Origin: Lysobacteraceae bacterium
GTDB lineage: Bacteria > Pseudomonadota > Gammaproteobacteria > Xanthomonadales > Xanthomonadaceae
Length of the DNA stretch: 6,328 bases
Reading direction: 5' to 3'
NCBI GenBank assembly: GCA_017990865.1
Contig: JAGNNB010000177.1
Location: 1 to 6,328 of the forward strand
In this document: one piece after another, positions 1 to 5,935 of the stretch
Layout: every line of letters starts with the position of its first letter
Position numbering within the stretch: the first letter of the stretch is position 1
Translations under genes and position numbers: made by a program
Notes under the pieces: model-generated
Told to the model about the DNA's origin: nothing
Seen by the model: the letters and a program-made list of their open reading frames with translations, nothing else
Database searches by the model: none

Positions 1-205
1 AGGCCGTCGGCAGCGCGCCGTGGACGAGCAGATGCGACACTTCCTCGAACGTGGACTTCGTCGCCAGATCGTGGATGTCGTAACCGCGGTAATGCAGATC
101 GTTGCCGCTGCGGCCGACGGTGCACAGCGCGGTGTTGCCCGCGGCGGTGCCGCTGAGGGCGACGGACTTTTTGACTTTCGGCTGCGTTTGCGGGGTATCG
201 CTCAT
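1..205 (-). CDS. prpC: 2-methylcitrate synthase, N-terminal part (runs off left edge)
   Basis: This is the first 68 codons of a minus-strand gene whose remainder lies left of the window. The protein begins MSDTPQTQPKVKKSVALSGT and continues with a GNTALCTVGRSGNDLHYRGY stretch and then DIHDLA. That is the usual start of bacterial 2-methylcitrate synthases, which condense propionyl-CoA with oxaloacetate in the 2-methylcitrate cycle in the cytoplasm. The RGYDI segment is shared with citrate synthases in general, but the SVALSGTAAGNTA lead-in is typical of PrpC. The ATG at 205 is preceded by a GAGGA ribosome-binding site (plus-strand positions about 213-217). The gene starts 14 bases after the prpB stop, so the two are almost certainly one transcript. 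Catalytic residues lie outside the window. A plain citrate synthase is the alternative, but the prpB neighbour makes it unlikely. Confidence 0.93.
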   Translation of the reverse strand, partial: MSDTPQTQPKVKKSVALSGTAAGNTALCTVGRSGNDLHYRGYDIHDLATKSTFEEVSHLLVHGALPTA

Positions 206-219
206 GGTGGTGTCCTCGG

Positions 220-1122
220 TCATTTCTTTTGCGCGAACAGCGCGTCGAGTTTCTGTTCGAAAGCGTGATAGCCGATGCGGTCGTAGAGCTCTTCGCGCGT
301 CTGCATCGTGTCGACGACGGCCTGCTGATGGCCATCGCGGCGAATGGTGTCGTACACGCGTTCGGCGGCTTTGTTCATGGCGCGGAACGCCGACAGCGGG
401 AACAGTTGGATCGCGACGCCCGCCGACGCCAGCTCGTCGCGCGTGAACAGCGGCGTCTTGCCGAATTCGGTGATGTTGGCCAGCACCGGCACCTTCACCG
501 CATCGACGAAGCGACGATAGGTGCCGAGATCGTACGCGGCCTCGGCGAAGATGCCGTCGGCGCCGGCCTCGACGCAGGCGATCGCGCGTTCGATCGCCGC
601 GTCCACGCCGTCGACCTGGATCGCGTCGGTGCGCGCGATCAGGAAGAAGTTGGCGTCAGTTTTCGCATCGGCGGCGGCTTTCACGCGATCGACCATCTCG
701 CCGGTCGTCACGATTTCCTTGCCCGGACGATGCCCGCAACGCTTCGCGCCGACCTGGTCTTCGATATGGCAGGCCGCGGCGCCGGCTTTGATCAGCGATT
801 TGATCGTGCGCTCGATATTGAACGCGCTGGGGCCAAAGCCCGTGTCGATATCGACCAGCAGCGGCAGATCGCAGACATCGGTGATGCGGCGGGTGTCGAT
901 CAACACGTCTTCGAGCGTATTGATGCCGAGATCCGGCAAACCCAGCGAACCGGCGGCGACGCCACCGCCCGACAGATAGATCGCCTTGTAGCCGGCGCGC
1001 TTGGCGAGCAGGGCGTGATTGGCGTTGATGGCGCCGATCACCTGCAGCGGCGATTCGGCGGCGAGAGCGGCGCGGAACATCGCTCCTGGGGAGCGCGGTG
1101 CGCCGTGCGAGGCGTGAGTCAT
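220..1122 (-). CDS. prpB: methylisocitrate lyase
   Basis: A 300-aa protein of the isocitrate lyase/PEP mutase superfamily. It cleaves 2-methylisocitrate to pyruvate and succinate, the last step of the 2-methylcitrate cycle in the cytoplasm. The signature KRCGH is at residues 127-131, with catalytic Cys129. Asp64 (in GLPDLG) and Asp91/Asp93 (in LVDIDTGFG) match the metal and substrate residues Asp58, Asp85, Asp87 and Cys123 of E. coli PrpB with a constant offset of six. The [14 protein letters not shown] segment is also typical. Length is normal for the family (about 290-305 aa). The frame is open 26 codons further upstream to position 1200, but the ATG at 1122 is chosen because it has an AGGAG site 8 bases ahead and gives the usual N-terminus. 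It lies upstream of prpC in one operon and diverges from the HTH/citrate-synthase gene, which may regulate it. Nothing is broken or missing. Confidence 0.97.
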   Translation of the reverse strand: MTHASHGAPRSPGAMFRAALAAESPLQVIGAINANHALLAKRAGYKAIYLSGGGVAAGSLGLPDLGINTLEDVLIDTRRITDVCDLPLLVDIDTGFGPSAFNIERTIKSLIKAGAAACHIEDQVGAKRCGHRPGKEIVTTGEMVDRVKAAADAKTDANFFLIARTDAIQVDGVDAAIERAIACVEAGADGIFAEAAYDLGTYRRFVDAVKVPVLANITEFGKTPLFTRDELASAGVAIQLFPLSAFRAMNKAAERVYDTIRRDGHQQAVVDTMQTREELYDRIGYHAFEQKLDALFAQKK

Positions 1123-1130
1123 GCGGAAGG

Positions 1131-1135
1131 CTCCT
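1131..1135 (-). promoter_or_regulatory. ribosome-binding site of prpB
   Basis: On the minus strand this reads AGGAG, 8 bases before the ATG at 1122. It decides the start, because the frame is open upstream to 1200 but that earlier start has no comparable site. Confidence 0.75.
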
Positions 1136-1208
1136 GTGACATCCGACGAAAGCGCTGGCCCGCGGCCGGCTCGGTCGGTGGGCCGACAATCTGGCACCAA
1201 GTCGAGGG

Positions 1209-1235
1209 TTGATCAATCTTGATCGGATCGATCAA
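1209..1235. promoter_or_regulatory. candidate operator: cluster of TTGATC/GATCAA half-sites
   Basis: The divergent intergenic gap (1123-1244) holds the palindrome TTGATCAA at 1209-1216, then TTGATC at 1219-1224 facing GATCAA at 1230-1235 across five bases. The second pair forms a 17-bp interrupted palindrome, TTGATCGGATCGATCAA. The two TTGATC copies begin exactly 10 bp apart, about one DNA turn. Four GATC tetramers fall within 23 bp (starting at 1211, 1221, 1226 and 1230). The cluster ends 9 bases before the ATG of a protein with a MerR-type DNA-binding domain, so it could be that protein's own binding site and also control prpB. The symmetry is seen directly; the role as operator is inferred. 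No convincing -35/-10 pair was found for either gene. Confidence 0.5.
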
Positions 1236-1244
1236 TCTATCGCC

Positions 1245-2453
1245 ATGGCCGACCTGCTCACCGCCCGCGAAACCTGCCGCCTGCTCGGCATCAGCCAGGC
1301 CACGCTGTACGCCTATGTGAGCCGCGGCTTGCTCGAGTCCCGCCCCGGGCCGGACCACCGCACGCGGCTGTACCCACGCATCGACGTGGAGCGCCTGGCG
1401 CAGCGCAAGCAGGTGGGCCGCAGCGCCGCCGCCGCCGCAGCGCACAGCCTCGACCGCGGCCTGCCGGTGCTGGAAACGCGGATCTCGCTGATCCGCCCGG
1501 ACGGCCCGTACTACCGCGGGCGTTCGTCGATCGCCGCGGTGCGCGGCGGCGCCACGCTTGAAGACGCCGCGCGGCTGCTGTGGGACTGCGGCGACCACGA
1601 CCCGTTCGCGGCGCTCGCCGACCCGGCATGGCCGGTGCATGTCGCCGCGATCGCCGGCGATGAGACATTGCCGCCGCTGGAGCGCGCGATGGCCGCGATC
1701 CCGCTGCTGGCGGTAGGCGCGCGCGGCGCATTGAACTCCACAGCGCGCGCGCGACACGACATCGCCGCCGCCCTCCTCCGCCAGAACGCCGCGCTGCTGG
1801 TCGGCCGCCCGCCGTCGCGCGATCCCGTGCATGCGTTGCTCGCGAACGTGTGGAAACCCAGCGACGCCGGTTTCGCCGACATCGTGCGCGCCGCATTGGT
1901 GTTGTGCGCCGATCATGAACTCAATGTCTCCGCCTTCGCCGCGCGCGTAGTCGCCTCGACCGGCGCACATCTGCACGCGACCGTGTGCGCGGGCCTCGCC
2001 GCGCTCTCCGGCCCACGCCACGGCGGCGCTACCGCGCGCGCTTACGCATTGATCACGGATGCGCGCGACGCCGCATCGCCGCGCGACTTCATCGAAACCC
2101 GATTGCAACGCGGCGACGACCTCCCCGGCTTCGGCCACGCGCTGTACCCGCACGGCGACCCGCGCGCCGCCGAACTGCTCGCACGCCTGCGCGCGCAACA
2201 CGCGAACGCACCCGCGATGCGCGAACTCGACGCGATCGTCACCGCCACCGAAGACGTGAGCGGCCAACATCCGAACATCGACTTCATGCTCGCCGCGATT
2301 TGTCATGCGAATGCGTTGCCGGCGACGCCTGCGTTGGTGATGTTCGCGGCAGGGCGGCTCGCGGGGTGGTTGGCGCATGCGTTGGAGCAGCAGGCGGAGG
2401 GGAAGTTGATTCGGCCGCGGGCGAGATATACCGGAGTGATGCCGGGGGAGTAG
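1245..2453 (+). CDS. MerR-type helix-turn-helix fused to citrate-synthase domain; putative propionate regulator
   Basis: A 402-aa protein. Residues about 3-52 form a MerR/excisionase-type winged helix-turn-helix (LLTARETCRLLGISQATLYA, then a wing ending LYPRIDVERL). After an alanine-rich linker (residues 60-66) comes a citrate-synthase domain from about 75 to 400. Its active-site residues look intact: D223-H224-E225 (ADHELN), H259 (GPRHGGA), H298 (GFGHALY), R307 (DPRA), D346 (HPNIDF), R371 (GRLAGW) and R390/R392 near the C-terminus. It could therefore still bind, or even turn over, oxaloacetate and acyl-CoA. Its position opposite prpBC suggests that it senses a cycle intermediate and controls those genes; this is inference. 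The frame opens with a TTG at 1209, but that TTG abuts its only G-rich stretch and lies in the palindrome cluster, so the ATG at 1245 is preferred. No clear ribosome-binding site precedes 1245, so the start is uncertain and the message may be leaderless. Confidence 0.88.
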   Translation: MADLLTARETCRLLGISQATLYAYVSRGLLESRPGPDHRTRLYPRIDVERLAQRKQVGRSAAAAAAHSLDRGLPVLETRISLIRPDGPYYRGRSSIAAVRGGATLEDAARLLWDCGDHDPFAALADPAWPVHVAAIAGDETLPPLERAMAAIPLLAVGARGALNSTARARHDIAAALLRQNAALLVGRPPSRDPVHALLANVWKPSDAGFADIVRAALVLCADHELNVSAFAARVVASTGAHLHATVCAGLAALSGPRHGGATARAYALITDARDAASPRDFIETRLQRGDDLPGFGHALYPHGDPRAAELLARLRAQHANAPAMRELDAIVTATEDVSGQHPNIDFMLAAICHANALPATPALVMFAAGRLAGWLAHALEQQAEGKLIRPRARYTGVMPGE

Positions 2454-2465
2454 CGGCGCGATGAG

Positions 2466-2490
2466 CCTGTTATTTCTGACAGGTGTATTT
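2466..2490 (+). terminator. weak terminator-like hairpin after the HTH/citrate-synthase gene
   Basis: CCTGT (2466-2470) pairs with ACAGG (2479-2483) across an 8-base loop, followed by TGTATTT. It begins 12 bases after the stop at 2451-2453. The stem is only 5 bp and the T tract is poor, so it is a weak candidate. Confidence 0.25.
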
Positions 2491-2573
2491 GCTGTGCGGA
2501 CGATGTCTCATTGCAGCGATGGTTCTTTGACGCGCCGTCGTCAATGCCGAGTCGGATATCCCGGCGGAGCAAT

Positions 2574-2852
2574 GCTTGGTGTGTCGGGATCGTCGCGATC
2601 CACCGGGAAATTCATGGATTTGCAATGAACTATTTTTCTATCAAAAACCAGACATGGTTTTGATATTGGGTACATACACCTAGATATTGAATGTCGGGGT
2701 GTAGCGCTGTGTGTCGCGAATTCCGCAGTCTCGGTCACGCGCGCCGCGGGCATAAAACTCTTTGTTTTCTGGGTATTTGCCTCGAATTGACCGCATCGAT
2801 GGACTGTAGCAGGCTCGGTGTTATGCCCACTCTTTGGTCTACCAGTAATTAG
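2574..2852 (+). repeat. diverged direct repeat, copy A
   Basis: This gene-free stretch resembles 5940-6206 in the same orientation. The best-matching core is 2655-2852. Shared blocks in order include TGGTTTTGATATTGGG, GATAT.GAAT, GGTCACG, CTTTGTTTTCTG, ATTGACCGCA, GCAGGCTCGGTG and TATGCC. By eye, about two thirds of core bases agree. Upstream of the core, TTGGTGTGTCGGGATCG (2574-2590) matches TTGGGGTGTCCCGGATCG at 5940-5957, and fainter similarity may reach about 2464. Inside it lies a small hairpin, GGATCG-TCG-CGATCC (2587-2601). The copy ends 45 bases before the KTSC gene. It may be a mobile-element remnant, a recombination site or a shared leader; the sequence alone does not decide. Confidence 0.65.
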
Positions 2853-2887
2853 CCGTTCCAACCAGCAACACGACAACCACCAAACTT

Positions 2888-2892
2888 GGAGG
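2888..2892 (+). promoter_or_regulatory. ribosome-binding site of the KTSC gene
   Basis: GGAGG lies 5 bases before the GTG at 2898. It overlaps the alternative in-frame TTG at 2886, which makes GTG at 2898 the better start. Confidence 0.75.
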
Positions 2893-2897
2893 CGACT

Positions 2898-3128
2898 GTG
2901 AAGCCCTATAAAGACGTTGATGGTGATTCCGGGGTCCTTGCGTACGATTACGACCAAGAAACCATTCGTGTGCAGTTCAAACACGGAGGAACATACACAT
3001 ATCGGTCGTCTAAGATTGGAGTTACGCATCTCAGCACGATGAAAAGATTGGCCGATTCAGGCGATGGCCTCAACGCCTACATCAACACTAATGCTGACGT
3101 AAAACATGGCTGGTCAGAAAAGCATTAA
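2898..3128 (+). CDS. KTSC-domain small protein
   Basis: A 76-aa protein starting at GTG, taken from the GGAGG site just ahead. It reads MKPYKDVDGDSGVLAYDYDQ, then an IRVQFKHGGTYTYRSS segment, then MKRLADSGDGLNAYINTN. This is essentially one whole KTSC domain: the DSGVLAYDY strand, the VQFKHGGTYTY hairpin and the GLNAYIN helix end. The family is named after a conserved KTSC motif and is found as stand-alone small proteins or fused to larger ones, with no settled biochemical function. No signal peptide or membrane segment is seen. It follows repeat copy A and is in turn followed by an AT-rich stretch with a terminator-like hairpin, so it is probably transcribed alone. Codon use is less GC-biased than in prpB or the haloperoxidase, which fits acquired DNA. 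Family membership is fairly certain; its role is unknown. Confidence 0.88.
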   Translation: MKPYKDVDGDSGVLAYDYDQETIRVQFKHGGTYTYRSSKIGVTHLSTMKRLADSGDGLNAYINTNADVKHGWSEKH

Positions 3129-3144
3129 CCGAAAAAAAGGAAAA

Positions 3145-3234
3145 ATGAAAACAGATCAGAGTCGACTTCTCAAATTAAATAAAGAAATTGCAATCCGACT
3201 CTATTTTTCAGATACGCATATCGAAATGTCATAA
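3145..3234 (+). CDS. possible 29-aa peptide downstream of KTSC gene
   Basis: An ATG 16 bases after the KTSC stop, preceded by AAAAAAAGG with 4 bases between, opens a 29-codon frame (MKTDQSRLLKLNKEIAIRLY, then FSDTHIEMS). No family is recognised. The frame runs through a terminator-like hairpin (3158-3207), which argues against it being translated. It is recorded only because the start context is reasonable. Confidence 0.2.
   Translation: MKTDQSRLLKLNKEIAIRLYFSDTHIEMS
3158..3207 (+). terminator. terminator-like hairpin downstream of KTSC gene
   Basis: AGAGTCG (3158-3164) pairs perfectly with CGACTCT (3196-3202), followed at once by ATTTTT. The 31-base loop is long for an intrinsic terminator, though its A/T-rich interior could form a second small stem. 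It lies 30 bases past the KTSC stop, so ending that transcript is its likely role. Confidence 0.45.
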
Positions 3235-3299
3235 ATTCCGACCAATATCTCACAATGAATAGCCAAGCATAGCGGCGACTCCAAACGAAAGTGAAATTC

Positions 3300-3604
3300 A
3301 GTACCGGGGCGGAACCGGGACAGCCACTTTTCTCCTCGTCAACAAAGGCCAAGCCCGTAAGGCGCATACGTAGGGCTGTTCCAGTTGGAGACGGCGGCAA
3401 GCAATCTGGTGAGGTTGCCGAAACTGATCGCTGCTGGGGTGGCCGCATGACCGCCGTGGCGGGGAAGGCGCGTCCGGAGCGAGCCGAAGGACGATGAAGT
3501 CGGAATTCCAAGGCAAAAGCTACGCCGGAACCGTCCGCAGAGGAGCCGGAATTACCAAAACTCTGCTGCGATCGGCTCGAATTTCAACAGCCTGTCAAGC
3601 CTGA
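3300..3604 (+). ncRNA. structured noncoding RNA candidate (possibly HEARO/IscB omega-RNA-like)
   Basis: No convincing gene lies here; open frames on both strands are short and mutually incompatible. Instead many local helices follow one another. AGCCC (3352-3356) pairs with GGGCT (3373-3377), with GTA/TAC inside. CGGCAA (3395-3400) pairs with TTGCCG (3415-3420). CCGC (3451-3454) pairs with GCGG (3459-3462). CGTCC (3471-3475) pairs with GGACG (3489-3493). TTCC-aa-GGC (3506-3514) pairs with GCC-GGAA (3524-3530). GNRA-like and purine-rich loops lie between them. The size (about 300 nt), a GTGA at 3291-3294 on the left edge and the general look recall HEARO RNAs, the guide RNAs of IscB nucleases, but no IscB gene is present. 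The family assignment is a hypothesis from memory. Strand is chosen because loops and G-rich strings look RNA-like in this direction. A decayed group II intron or another repeat RNA is possible. Ends are approximate. Confidence 0.45.
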
Positions 3605-3617
3605 GATGCAATACGCC

Positions 3618-3643
3618 CAGCGGTGGGCATAAAGCCCACCCTG
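3618..3643 (+). repeat. strong hairpin between the RNA candidate and the haloperoxidase gene
   Basis: GGTGGGC (3622-3628) pairs perfectly with GCCCACC (3634-3640) around an ATAAA loop, and CAG/CTG extends it past one bulged base. No T tract follows, so it is a poor terminator. It may be the 3' end of the preceding structured RNA, a leader hairpin of the haloperoxidase message, or a dispersed GTGGGC-type palindrome. The last is suggested by its likeness to short hairpins common in proteobacterial intergenic DNA. Confidence 0.5.
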
Positions 3644-3682
3644 CGGCGCTCGATAACCACAGCGTAGCGACCATCGCAACCC

Positions 3683-3688
3683 AAGGAG
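3683..3688 (+). promoter_or_regulatory. ribosome-binding site of the haloperoxidase gene
   Basis: AAGGAG stands 7 bases before the ATG at 3696, a near-ideal site that fixes this start. No -35/-10 pair is evident between the hairpin at 3618-3643 and this site. Confidence 0.85.
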
Positions 3689-3695
3689 AAACAAC

Positions 3696-5516
3696 ATGGC
3701 AAACCCAAGGCCGAACTCGGACGAAAACCTCGAAACAGCGGAAATCCCTTTCATCGGGAATTTCCACAAGACGTTGTGCCACAACGAATATGGCGAGGTC
3801 GACAGCGCCGCATACATCCAATTCAAGGAAACCTGCCTGTCGATCGAGGCGGGCGCGCCGCTGAGCTTCGAATTGGTCCCGCGCGGGCCGCTCACCCCAG
3901 TCTTCGCGCCGAATGCGGAAAAAATCGCAACTATGCGCGTCGCAAAATTCACCAGCCCACTCGCCGGTGCGTCGCATGAAGAACATGGCCCGGACCCCAA
4001 GGATCTGGAGATGCCGCCGGCCCCAGGCATCGGCAGCGCAAGCACCGCAGCCGAGATGACCGAGCTGTATTGGATGGCCTTGCTGCGCGATGCGCCCTTG
4101 CTGGCGTTCGAGCCGCCCTGCGAGTCGAAAGATCCGTCGGTGCAGGTCTCGAAGGCCGACCGCGACGCGGTGGCCAGCGCAGCCGAAGAATTGGGCAAGG
4201 TCTTCGGCGAAGCGCTGAAGCAGGACGCCACGCTCGAAGGCGGTCTGCGCCTGGTGCGGGACCTCCCGTTCAAGCCGGTCTCCAAGGACGGCTGCCCCTG
4301 CGGCGAGAAACTTTTCATCAAGCGCGAAACGCTCTTCCGCAGCGGACTGCACGATGAGGAGTTCGGCCCGATCGTCAGCCAGTTCTTCCTGCGCCCGATT
4401 CCATACGGAACGCAGACCATCGATCAGCGTCAGGTGCCGTACATCCAGGGCAAGGATTTCCTCACCAATCGCGACGACTGGCTGCGCGCGCAGAATACCG
4501 GCAAGGACAAATTCGGCCGCGATTACGGAGTCTGCAACTTCTATGGCGACCAGCTTGCAGGCCGGGAAACCTACTATCCCTTCGTGGGCGACAAACCTCT
4601 GACGCGCTACATCTCGACGATCCGCGACCTTGCGCGCTTCGTGAATCGCGACGCGCTGCACCAGGCCTACTTCAATGCCGCTTTGTTTCTCGATGCCATC
4701 GACGCACCGGTCGACCCCGGGAATCCGTACAGGGGCAACCTCTATACGCGCGAAGGCGGTTTCGCCACGCTCGGCGGCCCCGATCTGTTGACGCTGGTCT
4801 CCGAAGTCGCCAGCCGCGCACTGAAAGTGGTCTGGCGTCAGAAATGGCTGGTGCATCGCCGCTGCAGGCCGGAAGTCTATGGCGGACTGTTGGAAATGCA
4901 GTTCAACGGCAGCAACCGTCCTTATGCGTTGAGTGATTGGGCGGTCAAGACCGAGGCCGCGAAACGCGTGCTGAAGCACAACGCCAAGCAGAACGGCACC
5001 AAGACCGGTACCTATTTCCTGCCGATGGCCTTCTCTGCCGGCTCACCGAACCACCCGGCCTATGGTGCAGGCCATGCGACGGTTGCAGGCGCATGCGTGA
5101 CCGTGCTCAAGGCCTGGTTCGACGAGGACGCGCAACTCCAGGCGATTCTGCAGCGCGCGATGATGGACACCCGTCGCAAGGAACCTGTCGGTCCCGAAGG
5201 CCTGCTGCAGCCCGGTGCGCGCGTGAACGGCGAGGACTTCTTCGCGCCCCAGCCCTATTGCGGCGGCGACGCAGAGCGCATCACCGTCGGCGGCGAGTTG
5301 AACAAGATCGCGAGCAATGTCGCCATGGGAAGGTCGATGGGCGGCGTTCACTGGCGTTCCGACAACACCCGCAGCCTGCGCCTCGGCGAAGCGATCGCCA
5401 TCGAGATCCTGCGCAAGCGCACCCTGGAATATGCAGAGCGCCCTGTGTCCTTCACGTTCCGCGCGTTCGATCGGCACATGGTGCGTATCGCAAACGGCCA
5501 AGTGCAAATCGATTGA
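3696..5516 (+). CDS. vanadium-dependent haloperoxidase (bromoperoxidase type)
   Basis: A 606-aa protein that would use vanadate and hydrogen peroxide to oxidise bromide or other halides to a hypohalous species. All three vanadate-pocket motifs of the PAP2/haloperoxidase superfamily are present in the C-terminal half. K383 and R391 lie in QKWLVHRRCRP, H453 and H460 in HPAYGAGHATVAGA, and R546 and H552 in GRSMGGVHWRSD. The spacings (8, 7 and 6) equal those of algal enzymes such as Corallina K398/R406, H478/H485 and R545/H551. Length (about 600 aa) and the TVLKAWF segment after motif two also fit the algal/cyanobacterial bromoperoxidase group rather than fungal chloroperoxidase or simple PAP2 phosphatases. 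Alanine (458) replaces the serine usual before GH, and Gln382 precedes the lysine. A CPC pair (200-202) lies in the middle. No signal peptide or membrane segment is seen, so it is probably cytoplasmic. It appears monocistronic in an accessory region; halide choice and biological role are unknown. Confidence 0.93.
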   Translation: MANPRPNSDENLETAEIPFIGNFHKTLCHNEYGEVDSAAYIQFKETCLSIEAGAPLSFELVPRGPLTPVFAPNAEKIATMRVAKFTSPLAGASHEEHGPDPKDLEMPPAPGIGSASTAAEMTELYWMALLRDAPLLAFEPPCESKDPSVQVSKADRDAVASAAEELGKVFGEALKQDATLEGGLRLVRDLPFKPVSKDGCPCGEKLFIKRETLFRSGLHDEEFGPIVSQFFLRPIPYGTQTIDQRQVPYIQGKDFLTNRDDWLRAQNTGKDKFGRDYGVCNFYGDQLAGRETYYPFVGDKPLTRYISTIRDLARFVNRDALHQAYFNAALFLDAIDAPVDPGNPYRGNLYTREGGFATLGGPDLLTLVSEVASRALKVVWRQKWLVHRRCRPEVYGGLLEMQFNGSNRPYALSDWAVKTEAAKRVLKHNAKQNGTKTGTYFLPMAFSAGSPNHPAYGAGHATVAGACVTVLKAWFDEDAQLQAILQRAMMDTRRKEPVGPEGLLQPGARVNGEDFFAPQPYCGGDAERITVGGELNKIASNVAMGRSMGGVHWRSDNTRSLRLGEAIAIEILRKRTLEYAERPVSFTFRAFDRHMVRIANGQVQID

Positions 5517-5527
5517 CGACAAACAGC

Positions 5528-5562
5528 GAGGACGTGCCGTCGCCGCACGGCGCCCTCCTTGT
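5528..5562 (+). terminator. terminator candidate after the haloperoxidase gene
   Basis: GCCGT (5536-5540) pairs with ACGGC (5547-5551) around CGCCGC, and GAGG (5528-5531) can pair with CCTC (5554-5557) across an internal loop. CTTGTT follows. It starts 12 bases after the stop codon. The position is good but the T tract is weak, so termination could be partial or Rho-dependent. Confidence 0.4.
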
Positions 5563-5643
5563 TCCGGTCACGAATGGCCTCGCGAAGCTCGCGCGGTCAT
5601 TTCGTCATGGGCGCCTTTGCGTGCGAGGCGGATCAGCAATTAG

Positions 5644-5724
5644 CCCGGGGAAGGCCAAAGGTCGCACCCTGGGCTCTTGATCTTCAACCGCCGACGAAAC
5701 CGCCCAGTCTGCGCTTTCCCGGGT
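5644..5724. repeat. nested imperfect inverted repeat in gene-free DNA
   Basis: CCCGGGGAA (5644-5652) pairs with TTTCCCGGG (about 5716-5724) apart from one base. Inside it CTGGGC (5669-5674) pairs with GCCCAG (5702-5707). The span 5517-5725 shows no gene on either strand. The right arm abuts the 44-bp tandem repeat, so it may be part of the same decayed element. Confidence 0.4.
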
Positions 5725-5725
5725 G

Positions 5726-5800
5726 CATGACAATCCGGGACACCCACAATTTCACACATGACAATCCGGCATGACAATCCGGGACACCCATAATTTCACA
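5726..5800. repeat. 44-bp tandem repeat carrying the inverted TGTCCCGGAT motif
   Basis: A 31-base block starting CATGACAATCCGGGACACCC occurs at 5726-5756 and again at 5770-5800 with one difference (CACAA versus CATAA). Between them a truncated copy of its first 13 bases fills 5757-5769, giving a 44-bp period. The near identity implies recent duplication. The ATCCGGGACACCC part (5733-5745 and 5777-5789) is the reverse complement of GGGTGTCCCGGAT at 5943-5955, the left end of repeat copy B. Confidence 0.8.
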
Positions 5801-5812
5801 AGCCTGTAACGA

Positions 5813-5833
5813 AGCGGTTCAACATGAACCGCT
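5813..5833. repeat. perfect 8-bp stem hairpin
   Basis: AGCGGTTC (5813-5820) pairs perfectly with GAACCGCT (5826-5833) around AACAT. No T tract follows. It lies between the tandem repeat and its inverted copy and may be an internal palindrome of that element. Confidence 0.55.
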
Positions 5834-5935
5834 CCGTTCCCTGTGAATAAAGACCTCCGCAATTCCATCGCCCACGCGCAATAGGCGGCAACGCGAGTCG
5901 CCCAGCGATCGGCGTATCGCCTCCCGTGTTGCCAT

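Noticed and set aside
229..1212. Long plus-strand frame opposite prpB (327 aa)
   Set aside because: Shadow of a clearly identified gene; arginine- and aspartate-rich low-complexity product with no family resemblance.
1119..2378. Long minus-strand frame opposite the HTH/citrate-synthase gene (419 aa)
   Set aside because: GC-driven antisense frame; the plus strand has a coherent two-domain protein with active-site residues.
2503..2628. 41-codon plus-strand frame starting MSHCSDGSLT
   Set aside because: No ribosome-binding site, no recognised family, and it overlaps the extended part of repeat copy A.
3291..3497. 68-codon plus-strand frame and overlapping minus-strand frames (3170-3516)
   Set aside because: They fall within the structured RNA candidate, lack ribosome-binding sites and have no recognised domains; more likely chance frames over an RNA.
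3552..4979. Minus-strand frame of 475 aa opposite the haloperoxidase
   Set aside because: Antisense shadow; the plus-strand protein has all vanadate motifs and a good ribosome-binding site.
5726..5800. Tandem repeat as a CRISPR array
   Set aside because: Only two full copies, and the 13-base 'spacer' is itself a truncated repeat copy; no cas genes.
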